From: Paramecium tetraurelia
Lineage: Eukaryota; Ciliophora; Oligohymenophorea; Peniculida; Parameciidae
Length of the DNA: 64,000 nt
Reading direction: 5' to 3'
NCBI RefSeq assembly: GCF_000165425.1
Contig: NW_001799222.1
Coordinates: 434,001 to 498,000 of the forward strand
The notes below the pieces were generated by a model. The model saw only the letters and a list, made by a program, of their open reading frames with translations. It made no database searches and was not told the origin of the DNA. Made by a program: the position numbers and the translations under genes. How positions within the stretch are numbered: the first letter of the stretch is position 1; every line of letters begins with the position of its first letter. Of the stretch, positions 38,025-48,611 are shown in pieces.

Positions 38025-41000
38025 ATGGGTTGTGGATTGAAGAAGGAAAAGAAGGAAAGCAATACTGAGATTGCTTCCTTGAAACCCCTGATTAAATTCA
38101 AGATCATATTTTCGAATATCAAGATCAAGAATATTCCTCTTAAAAAAGCTAAGGTTCATTTTTCAATTGCAAATTAAGAATGTTTCTAAACTTAAATTTC
38201 GTATCAATAATCCTAACCCGCATTGGAGATAAACGTTTAGGTCGTTTCATGAAAGTGATTTGGAAACCTTGAAGTCAGAAATCTTCAAAATTGTATGCTA
38301 CTCTTATTTATTCAGAGTGTCTTCTGCGCTGAAAAAAATAGATGTTTTGCTTATGTTGTTTAAAATATGTGGGAAGTTGCAAACGGTCCCATTCATTATG
38401 ATTTGTTTCTCGAATCCACTCAGGCCAACTCCTCCAGAATCACTTTTGATTTGAGAATGGTGCAAATGACAACCCTCAAAATCCAAAGCAAACAAGTCAT
38501 GTGCGAACTCAAAGACCAATTGATGGAACAAGCCTACAATTTTCAACTCAAAGTCAGAGTACCACATTCATCATTATCATCAAGTCTCATCAAGTGGATT
38601 ACTACAGCGACTTCTCTCCCAACTACCTCAATCACTACCTGTACCGTTAATCCTCAATCAAACAATACGGATACATCGACTCCAAAGAGAAGCTGAGGAG
38701 TGAATCCGACGAGTTCCAATTGGTCAGAGACATCTTCGACTCCTCGTAAGATGAAAACATCCAGGCCGATCTCAAGAGTTGCTACTTGAAGAAGAATGGA
38801 CTCAAGAACGAGCAAGATTTGATCCTCAAAAAATCCAAATCCAACAACCAACTCAGCACGATGATCCATCTCTCGACCAATTAATCCCAAACCATCAAAT
38901 CTTTGAATTCCAGAAGACCCTACTCAACTATGGATTTGATCACCAAGAAGGATTTGCTCTGGGAATTCAAAGTACAAGAAAACAATCCCATCATATCCTT
39001 TGATATTTATGTTGATGAATTTTCCAGCTCCTCCTTTGAATTCATCCTCTGGGGAAGTTCAAAACCAAACGAAAAATCAGATAATGTAAGTGTAAGGAAA
39101 ATTGGAAATTCCATCATATCCCTTAACAAATTTTTCAGTTAAAATGTTAACGTCTTGGCTGAATTGGACAGAATATCCCTCCAAGAAGTGAGATTCACTG
39201 ATAAATTGTGGATCCATGGCTAATGTGTTGGGAGAGTCAAAGCAGAATTCATCATAACCAAGGATACCTTCATTAGACAGATGTTAGGAGGATTTCGAAC
39301 AGAAGAAGGCATTCATAGATCTTCCTTGCTCTACATCAAAAAGGATAAATATTCAGGACCCTAGAGTCCAAACATCTATCAAATCATACAAATTAATAAC
39401 GAAATAGATGAGTTGGCTGGGAAGTTGAATCAGAAGAGTCTTCAACACAGGGAGAGAGTCAAGATCAATAAGGCTATTAATCAGATTATTGAAAAGTTGA
39501 GTTCCTTAATTAAAAACCAGGAATTATACGAGAATCTTGAGGAAATGATAGCTGCTCAATTGGTCTTTGTGGATGTAACAAAGAATCTATTGGAAAGTGC
39601 TGATTTAATTGACGAAGACTTGAGAGATCAATATTATGATGTGCTTATCACTTTACTGAATAGAGACGAGTTCTTCATCAGCTACTTGGGTTTCGATAAG
39701 GACCTAAAGGAAACTTACCTCTTGAGGAACGATCAAAATTACGTATCTAAGAACAAGAAACTTATATAGCAACTAAATTAGAAAATTAGAATAGGATTGC
39801 ATTATTAGAATTTCTTACATCAGACTTTTGAGAAGGTGGCATAGAAACTCAATTAATAAGGCTAAAACGATAAAGAAGAATTGTTTGTGAACACATTTTT
39901 GGTCATTGCCTTTTTCAGGATCCCTTAGTTCTAGAACTTAGTTATTGACATCTTAAAGGAGGATCAACGTTCTTTGAACGAGGAATTCGAGAAAGACTTT
40001 GGAATATATTGTTTTGATAACACTTTTTCAGCTGAATGGGATAAGAACTTTTACGATTACCTGCAAAGTGATCCTCGGCATCAGGAACACAAGAAGCAGT
40101 TATAAGGTATACTTAATTCTATTGATTGGAAGAACATCATACTCACAAGTAGAGTGTTTTTGAAGTGGTTTTAATTAATGCTGAACCATTACAAGAAAGC
40201 AAAACATCCCTATGATATGAGTTTAACATGGTCAGGCTTTCCTGGCTATCTGATTTTGATTAAATACTTACTGTTGGAGATCAAATACTCAAATGAGTAT
40301 CCATATCCAGAGACTATTAAACATGCTTCATTGTGTATTTTGGAGAATGAGAACATGCTCAATTATTTGGTCATAGTGATATTTCACAAAACCAAATTGT
40401 ATGATGGAATAGCAGTGTTCTACACTCTGGATATGATCAACGATTGGTTCCACATAATCAAGAAATAAAATAAGAAGATTCCCACTGATTTCAACTATCA
40501 ATTCCTGATGAAGGGTCTGTTCATGATTTTTGATGGCCAACATGCCTCCTCAATCAGTAAGGCACTCCAATTGATATTCAATATATTTCCTTAGATGCCC
40601 ATTGAAATCTAGAAGGAAATCAGCGATCACATATTTGATAATTGTTTTTTCAAGTTTTTCATGTTTTGGAGCAAACTAGTTCGATTTGTGTTTCAACACT
40701 TCTTGATATACAGGATACAGCATCGTCTTCGTAATTACAGACAGGAGAGCATAAGAGACATCTACAAAGAATTCGAGTGTATAAAGTTGCAGAAGTAGAA
40801 GTACACGGTTGAGGAGAAGGCAAAGTTGTTGAATCATCTCATTTACATCAGATACTCTCAAATGATTGAGTTGGTGTTGAAGATCAAGAGGAAGATTGCA
40901 TAGCATAATCTACAACAGGAGAGCCAATTTCAATTGCAGTTGGAGGCTAAATCGTTGAAACTAAAGTTGATGAAGAAGAAGTAGCAATAAAAGAAATATC

Positions 41001-41662
41001 AATAGTAGTAATTCAAGAGGATGGAATCTCCAAGACATGATTAGATCGACATCTCATTTGAAAAGCAGCAGAGATCTAATATTAGTTTGACATTCAGTTT
41101 GAATGACCCCTTCTACAGTTCTGACATCAGGGAGGACGAGAAGTCGATTGATTAGTCTCATGACAATGCGAAGGAGAACAATGTGTCTAATTATGATTAA
41201 AATGAAATCTTCCTGTTTGATAGGAGCATCAGTTCGATAATCAATTTGAATGATTTGTTGGCTGATATTGATCAAGACAAGAAGATTAATGAAAAGAGGA
41301 AGTCGAGACATTCGAACAGAAACAATTCGGTTGAGTTGAATTCAGAGAAGAGTCAGAAGAGTCGGAGAGATGATAATCAAAATCCGAAAAAGTTGAAAAT
41401 CTATCATCGGATGAGCAAGGAAGAGAACATCAAGAAATCTTTCACCAAGGAACTCTTGTCGTACTTGTTTCCAGCCATACAGGAATGGCAAGAACAATAG
41501 GCGAATTATAAGCGATGGTTTTTGAAGGCTCAAGCCATGATAAAGAAGCAGTATAAGTAGGATTAGCAGGAACAATAATTGATGGATGTTGACCCACCTG
41601 AAATTAACTTGTATGTACCCAAAGATGAAACAGAGAATGAAAATGTCTATACAGAGCATTGA
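38025..41662 (+). CDS. N-acylated tandem-C2 / helical-repeat protein
   Basis: 1,185 residues. The N-terminus MGCGLKKEKKE is a consensus for N-myristoylation at Gly2 and palmitoylation at Cys3, followed by basic residues, so it probably sits on a membrane. Residues ~40-330 contain C2-like beta sheets (NPHWRQTFRSFHE; ITFDLRMVQMTTLKI; later ISFDIYVDEFSSSSFEFILWG). The middle is an all-helical region (HYKKAKHPYDMSLTWSGF, YLLLEIKYSNEY, ASLCILENENML, DMINDWF) that resembles the DUF1765 / armadillo-like fold of protist and fungal proteins. The C-terminus is basic and Q-rich. Introns of 25 nt (GTT...AAG), 23 nt (CAG) and 32 nt (GTC...AAG) give exactly 1,186 codons; two have unusual 5' ends. Confidence 0.75.
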
Positions 41663-41784
41663 CTAAATTTATTATCTTGAACATAAATTCTAAATTAAAT
41701 TATTACATTTTTGCATTCATATACTCTAAATTCAATAATATATAGCACTAATAATAAATTAACAAACAAATAATCGTAGAATAT

Positions 41785-42618
41785 ATGTCTGATAACAGCA
41801 GCGAAGAAAATTCAACAAGTAGTCGTGAAATAAATATGCAGCAAATGTCTGTAATCCATTAGTTTCTTATCCATTTATCTTTAGATTAAGCTCTACGTTG
41901 AGATGATCGATGCCAAAGACAACTCATCAACTTACATAGAGTACTTCCCTTCATTTGATTTGGGTAAGATGATCCAACCAAATGGGATCAATATTTTCAA
42001 ATTGACACACAAACTCAAAGAATTAGGAATTTAATTGGAAGGCCGCACTATAGCCTACTATAGTTACGACTGTGAAATGTATATCAATTGTGGAATGGAT
42101 CCTGTTCATTGCTCATATGTGATTCCCTTTGAGGAGATCAAATTAAACAATTAATTACGGATCAAATGCCTTTAAACTGCCATTTCCCTTATACATTTAG
42201 TCATGTCCGAGGAAATGAACGAGAAGGTCAATAAAATGAAGGAACAAGATGGCAACGATCAATAGAATCTCTAACAGCAGGGCTAGGAGAACTAGAAACA
42301 ATGCAGAAGAACAAAGGAAAGAAGGATTGGATACATCATAGAGAAGGTTTCGAAATGGAGGGAATACTACAGTGTAAGATTTCATCTCTACTCAAGGGCA
42401 TCATGATTGATGGAGAGAGTAAACGATTTACACTAGAAGAAGCTGCATAAAAGGTCAATATTTCAAAAAAGAGTTTGGACGACTATTTGTTGTAAATTAG
42501 ATACGGCAGAAAATTTGGATTCAATTTCAATGAGCATAAGAATGAGAAGGTTGGAGTCCTAAGAGCCTTTGTTAAAAAGAACAACTGCACCAAAAAGAAG
42601 AAGATCAAGACAGAATGA
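41785..42618 (+). CDS. ciliate-type protein with SKKSLDDYLL basic domain
   Basis: 258 residues, likely nuclear or cytosolic. The N-terminal half is a compact domain with WHATEVER-like conserved segments not assigned to a family (YIEYFPSFDLGKM, LEGRTIAYYSYDCE). Then a Q-rich linker and a C-terminal module: KVSKWREYYSG, FTLEEAAQKVNISKKSLDDY, LLQIRYGRKFGFNF, KVGVLRAFVKK. That helical, basic module with a KVxISKKSLDDYL helix looks like a DNA-binding or protein-binding domain that I recall from ciliate predicted proteins, without a named function. Introns: 34 nt after MQQMS and 42374-42396 (23 nt, AAG) inside the module; total exactly 259 codons. Confidence 0.72.
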
Positions 42619-42655
42619 TTATTATGAAGATTACATATATAAATTTATTATACAA

Positions 42656-44387
42656 TCAATTTTTCTTTAATAATAAACTTTATATCATCCCCTTTTCTTA
42701 CATATACTTATAGATTAATTATTTTAAAACACTTTTATCTACAATAGTAAATAATAATAATTCATTCTTCTTATCAAATGCTTAAGTGGCCATCAAAGTT
42801 TAAAACTTAGATGACTTCACTTTAATTTTTAATACCCTCCATTTCCTTACATATAAATTTTTTATTTCTTTATAATAGTTATTTACAATTACACCTTATA
42901 CCTTACTAACAATTTTAAATATGAATATACATGTCTAAATACGGTGATTTCACAATCTCCTCCTCAATATGGTAGTTAATTATTGTCTTTTACATTTACA
43001 TTTTGATCTATTTTACTTCTAAAATAAGAAATCAACATGATAATTACTTTCCTAATCTTCCTTTTTTATTTCCATGTAAATTTGATTCCAATACTTATTC
43101 CAAAGCATGATGATCCTATTGGCATACGCTTAGACCCTCTTTCGATAATTCCTATAAACCTCGATGATCTTCCTCATTCTTCTCTTAAATTGATAAGTTT
43201 TCTAAAAGATCTCTCCAATTTACCCATAACTCATCATAAAAGTATGCACAATCCTTTTTGCCTTCTTTTTCGCCCCCTTCTCCTTAACCTTCGATAACAT
43301 TCTTAATATCAGAAGGCCTTGGAAAAGAGTTCTTTGAAATATATCTCTTCCAGACTTTTGCAACATCTTTTATAACACCTTTCTGACTCTATATTGTCTT
43401 CTTTTTTTAATTGACGACTTAAATTGGAATATGATATTATCCTAAAGATTAGATGGATCGTTTTTACATAATATCTCTTTTTGATGATGGACACCAATTA
43501 AATGAAATAGAGATTCTGAAGCCACAACTTTTATTGGACCTTTAGAAAGATATCAATATTATTTCTGTAGAGAATGATCTCCTTCAATATCTTTTTCTTC
43601 TCTTGGAACTCAAAGCGCTCCTTTAAGGTTTCTTTCTTTTCCTCGAAGATTTGCTTTTTTTTATGCAGAGTCTCTGAGAGTTTCCGAGCTGACTGAACCC
43701 TTTTTAGATTCTGCTAAAGTTTAATTTTGTCAGGCTAATATTATTCAATATTCTTGTTTAGCGATATCATATCTTTGGATGGTTTCCTTGTGAAGAAGAA
43801 TTAAGATGACCTTGTGAATTGATAACCTGTGGATGGTCTTAATTTGGATTCCGTTTCCATTTTCTACTGCTATTACGGTTTAATTCCAAATGAAGCCTTG
43901 GCGTAAATCGTGGTTGCTTATTGAGAAAAGATTGCCAGATACAAACAACGTTGGGCGAAGAGTATGTGCTCACCCTATTCTGTATATCTAAGAATTTGTT
44001 TCCTTTCGAAAGATTCCTCATTGTTAAACCTGTTTGGAGTTATGGTGTGACTTGAGATGTAAAATTTCATTTTGGCTTAATCGGTGAATTAGAAATCTAC
44101 TATTTATCATGATTTGTACAAATTACAAGAGGCTTTTTGTGACCAAATAACGGCACTTCGATATAATGGAATTGACAAAGGTCAAGCTAAATGACATTGG
44201 TTAAACGCACATCCATGATGGCTCTTTCTTTATGAATATATTGAATATCCGTCTGTTTGCGCTATGTGTTCATAAATGCAGGTGTCGACAACGAAAGATT
44301 ATCAGAAAATATTTGTTTAATTTTGCGTTCTTCAAGTTTTTGGATCATTTAGAAATTGTCATCATACTTCTCATAATTTTAATTCAT
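42656..44387 (-). CDS. basic helical protein with IQ-like helix
   Basis: About 530 residues, convergent with the previous gene (38 nt apart). N-terminus MNQNYEKYDDNFQMIQKL; a low-complexity middle (KMETESKLRPSTGYQFTRSS); a coiled coil (LHKKKQIFEEKKETLKERF); then long basic helices, one of which (RMRKIIEVYRNYRKRVQAYA) resembles an IQ/calmodulin-binding helix; and a C-terminus FQTLMATQAFDKKNELLLF. Clear introns include one with 26 nt and an AAG end near 43920. Between about 44060 and 44110, and near 43330, the exon joins are not resolved: the frames on either side are open but no good GT...AG pair fits. This may hide an assembly error or a non-standard intron. Function unknown; cytoskeletal or calmodulin-linked roles fit. 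Confidence 0.6.
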
Positions 44388-44460
44388 TAATAAATAAAAT
44401 TGACACACATAAAGAACATAAATAGATTAAGTTAAATAAGCAAAGTTTACATCATTACTA
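44388..44460. promoter_or_regulatory. short divergent promoter
   Basis: Only 73 nt separate two divergent starts, an extreme case even for this gene-dense window. No motif beyond A/T runs is visible. Confidence 0.4.
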
Positions 44461-47400
44461 ATGAAGACTGGAATTGTAATTGATGAGCAATTTTCCTTTA
44501 TTGTTGAGGTACTTATTTGCTTATATTTTATGTATTCAGTATTTTAAGAATAGATGAAATTAGAATTATTTAAATGCTGAATCATTTGATATAGTTGTTT
44601 TAGTTTGAAAAATAATCATTCTTGTTCAAATTATCAGTTATTAGTTTTTATGTATTATAGGCAGAAGTCTTATAATTGTAAATATTCTTAAAGGACATCT
44701 TAAGTTCGANNNNNNNNNNNNNNNNNNNNNNNNNNNNNNNNNNNNNNNNNNNNNNNNNNNNNNNNNNNNNNNNNNNNNNNNNNNNNNNNNNNNNNNNNNN
44801 NNNNNNNNNNNNNNNNNNNNNNNNNNNNNNNNNNNNNNNNNNNNNNNNNNNNNNNNNNNAAAGAGAGGTAATTATTTGAATATTACTTCTTTAGATTTGA
44901 AACCTATCCTTACTATGCCATTGAATTTGATAGGTTTTGCAAAGTTGTGTAACATAGTGGAATTTAATTATCGCACGATGATATTTACCAATTGGCAGAA
45001 ATCACTGATTCTCTAAGGGAAAATAAAAGGTTTGGCTATTATTTAATATACGATCGATTATTATTATCCATCAGATAGGCAGCTTTGACTTAAGAGGAAA
45101 TTGAAGAAGTAAAGGGTCAATATAATACTGATGAGAAAGAAGCTGATTAAGACTTGATTATTTACACAAGAGGCATATCAAGATAAAAGCAAGAAATGGA
45201 ACATAACTTCAGTTTCTTTGAATAGTTGACAGTGTTGGTAGGATCAGAGAATGAAGCATTCAAGTACAATATCAATTATCTTTTGGCTTACTTTGTAAAC
45301 AATGATGAATTTGTGTAAAAATTAACAGCAGTCTATGTTCACAAAGAAACAGGACAGGAAGTAGAAATCGAAGGAGTTGATCTATTCTCTTATGATCAAG
45401 ATAAGATTTTCTAATAGAAACTTAATATTTCTGAAGAAACTTAACCTAAGTATTTCAGAGTTCATTACAATGGTGAAAATATGGCTATGATATCGTTCAA
45501 AACACATGAAGCTGAAGAGACATTTAGAATCGACAAAACATTTTCTTACAGAGAAGGATAGGATGCAACTGGTTAATTGGAGACCTATGCTTTTGAGTAA
45601 TTAAGGTTGGCTGGATTCAGAGGTAGAATAGTCAAGAAAGATGAGTATTCTCAAATAATCATGTTAGCTGCTGAATATCTTTAAAAGGATCCGAAAGTAG
45701 AAGAACAAAAAAGAAACCAACCAGAAACATTGCCATAATTACCAGAAAATTGGAATCAAGGGAAATTCCAACTCATCATTAATAGATGTTCTGATTGTGA
45801 AAAACATAAGACAACTACTTGGCATAATGAGGCTGATTTCGCCAATAAATTTAATGAAATTGGATAAATTTTAAAAGATTTATTCCCAAACATAGAAGTA
45901 ATAGGAAATTGGGATAAAACACAACAATTAGAGCATTTTGATGTTTATATTAGAGGAGTGGGCTAATTAAGTTAGATGGATAAAGAAGGGAGAGTATTTT
46001 TGTTTAGAAAGAACGAAAAGTTGGCTAAATTCTTGGATTGCTTCTTGAAGAGAATGTTAAAGGTCTATGATGATATTGTATTAATTGCTTAGGCCTATGG
46101 AGATACAAACTATCTGGCAAACAAATAGGAATAGTTCTTAAGAACCAATAATTACTCATAAAGATCTAAGATAGCTCATGATCACCCATGCAATATACCT
46201 GACAAATAAGAGAAATCAGAAAAGGGAGAAGCCTAATATGCTGGTTCTGATTTCATTTGTAAGAATTGGGGTTGTGGATAACCATATAAATTTGATTCAA
46301 CTCCGAATGGTATTAAAACATGTAAACATCACCCTGGTAGATATGAATTCGGATCTAAACATGGATTATGGCCAGAATGTTGGACATGTTGCGGTAAAAA
46401 GTGGGAAGCTGAGGGCTGTAAATTAGAATATCACAAGGGTGTTCCTGAAAAAGACTTATATAATATTTGTATCAATGTAGGTCCCTTGGATCCAAGAACT
46501 GGTTATCCTGAAGGCACTTGTGGAATGAGATTCTAAGATGGGGATTCTTCAGAATGTAAATATAACTCTGGAACTCATCAAGCTGCCAAATGGCCTGATC
46601 CTGCAGCCAAAGTCTATTTTGTACAAAAAATTACACATTGTAATTATAATTTGTTAATATATATATAGAATCCTGCTTAGAAAGAAAAGGAGACTCAGCC
46701 AAATAAAAACATTCAAATTAGACCAGATGTATTCAGAGAGACTAAACCTTATAATGAGTTTATTAATAAGGATAGATAGAGATAAATGAAATTGATTGAG
46801 ACTGAGAAGGAATTAAGAATATGTACAAATTGGGCATGTGGAAAACAATATAGAGAGATTGAAAATAGAAAAAAGAATATGTGTAGATGTCACCCAGGAG
46901 TGTTTGATTTTGGACACACTGCTACTAAAATTTAAGAAGCTATTGAAGAATATAAATAAGAAAAAGGATCCAAAATTCTATGGAAACCTCAGTAAATATG
47001 ATCTCTATTTAAATTAGTTGGACTTGTTGTCGTAAATCTTGGAATGAACCAGGATGTCTTTTATCAAAACACTCAGGACCTTTAGTTATTGAATATAAGG
47101 CAAATAAATACTAGTGGCCAGATCCAAAAGCTTAAATCTATTTTAAAAAGAAGGTATCAGATATATTGGAAAAAAATGCTTGAATAAAGTCATAGTCTGA
47201 CACCTGAAACAGCCAGTTTGAAATATGATCTATTGTGCAAGACTTTAGGATCTGGAGGAGTAAAAATATTTAATATTCTCTTAGTAAATTTCTGTTTATA
47301 AACTGCCTGAATTATGTGATAAATTCGAACTTAATCTTTGGGTTTGTAGTGAAGACTTGGCATTTTAATTTAAATTTACAGATATCATGGAAGGTAGAGC

Positions 47401-47503
47401 TCAGGAATATTTGGCAGACACAAGTGGAAATATTGATAAACATAAATTCTTAGATTGGTGGTTTGCTGATGTCAATAGGATGTTAGAAATTTCATCAAAA
47501 TGA
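44461..47503 (+). CDS. two-CHORD zinc protein with C-terminal EF-hand-like end
   Basis: About 900 residues, interrupted by the N gap, so the N-terminal exon structure and start (ATG at 44461) are provisional. A helical first region (RFETYPYYAIEFDRFCKVV) is followed by a 400-residue alpha/beta part, then CHORD-like zinc domain 1 (CKNWGCGQPY, CKHHPGRYEFG, CWTCCGKKWEAEGC, YHKGV) and domain 2 (CTNWACGKQY, CRCHPGVFDFG, WTCCRKSWNEPGC, SKHSGP). CHORD domains bind two zinc ions and interact with Hsp90 or SGT1. The last exon has an EF-hand-like sequence (TDIMEGRAQEYLADTSGNID with a hydrophobic W-W end). Introns of 25-26 nt end TAG. A CHORD/EF-hand combination of this length is unlike the small animal and plant CHORD proteins. 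Confidence 0.82.
44710..44859. other. assembly gap (150 N)
   Basis: Run of exactly 150 undetermined bases inside the CHORD gene's 5' part. The round size suggests an estimated or placeholder gap. Confidence 0.97.
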
Positions 47504-47822
47504 TTTATTATGCATATAAAATAAGAAATATATATATGATTAATATATCATTTTGTATCTTTGAAGTTCAATTTTGATGCTAAGCAATAACTTTGCAGTT
47601 TTATCATTTTAGCTTATTATTAGATGAAGATTTTAGGTGTGAATTTATGAGTTTGCACATCATAATATGAAAAACTAGAACAATTAATTTATAATCGTAA
47701 AGGAATGTGAGAAGATTAAGAGAATTTCAAATAAGATTAACAATTTTATTTTTATATATGTTTTAGGATTAGTGGTGTTATAAACAGAAGAACATAAATT
47801 TAATAATTATAATCGTTAAAAA
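47504..47822. other. intergenic, no gene seen
   Basis: About 320 nt, AT-rich, between two plus-strand genes. It should hold the promoter of the CCCH zinc-finger gene. Confidence 0.5.
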
Positions 47823-48483
47823 ATGCACAACGCTGTGATTACTATTCCTTAACATGGAAATGGCAGACTCTATAAAACTTCAATTTGCAGACACTTTGAA
47901 TTAGGTAACTGCTCAATTGGAGAGAAATGTCAATTTGCACATGGCTAAAAAGAATTGAGAAATCCCCAATGGTATTATCAAGATTTTACTCTAGATCCAA
48001 TATTGGGTAAGATACCAACCATCGATTCGAATATAGTTATCACAAATTATAAGAGTACCAATTAATTAATATATTACAGCTGTGTTATGCAAATATGATT
48101 AATAAGGATTTTGTAAGAATGGAGTGAATTGTCCATATGCTCATGGAACTAATGAAAAGAAACAAGCTCGATTGGCTCCTGTGTAGTTGAAACAAATGTA
48201 AGAAAACAAAGAGAATGGTGATGATGAAAATGTTGTTAAATTTCTGAATTAATTGACTGATAAATTAATGAAAACTGATGCTTTTAAAAATGACAAGGTA
48301 TTTTATTTGAAACTATCTAAAAAGCAAGTTTTAGGTTAACTAAAACAAACTCAAGTAATGATCGAAGAAAAGCACCATAGAGATGCAGCTGAATAGTTAT
48401 CATTAGTTTTATCTTCTCCCTCAAGATCCTCCAAGTAATAAAAGGCTTATGAAACAGTATACAAATCTTTAACATTGAATTGA
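47823..48483 (+). CDS. CCCH zinc-finger protein, TTP/TIS11-like
   Basis: 202 residues. Two CCCH fingers of the C-x8-C-x5-C-x3-H type: [20 protein letters not shown] ending in QFAH, with the YKT lead-in typical of TIS11/tristetraprolin, and [19 protein letters not shown]. Such fingers bind AU-rich RNA, so a role in mRNA stability is likely. The rest is a helical Q-rich tail that ends [15 protein letters not shown]. Introns: 25 nt (CAG end) before the second finger and 48298-48324 (27 nt, AAG); total exactly 203 codons. A start at 47823 is the only ATG before the fingers. Confidence 0.9.
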
Positions 48484-48611
48484 ATTGAAATATTTATAAA
48501 TATCTATTTAATTTACATCTTCTATATTAATCTTAAAGATATAAAACTTAGATCAAATTATCATTATTAATTAACATTGAAATAATTATATATATAATAT
48601 TAACAACATCT

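Noticed and set aside
42650-43050. Possible separate small plus-strand gene at 43037 (hydrophobic MIITFLIFLFYF start)
   Set aside because: It is the antisense of coding exons of the minus-strand basic helical gene and lacks independent support.
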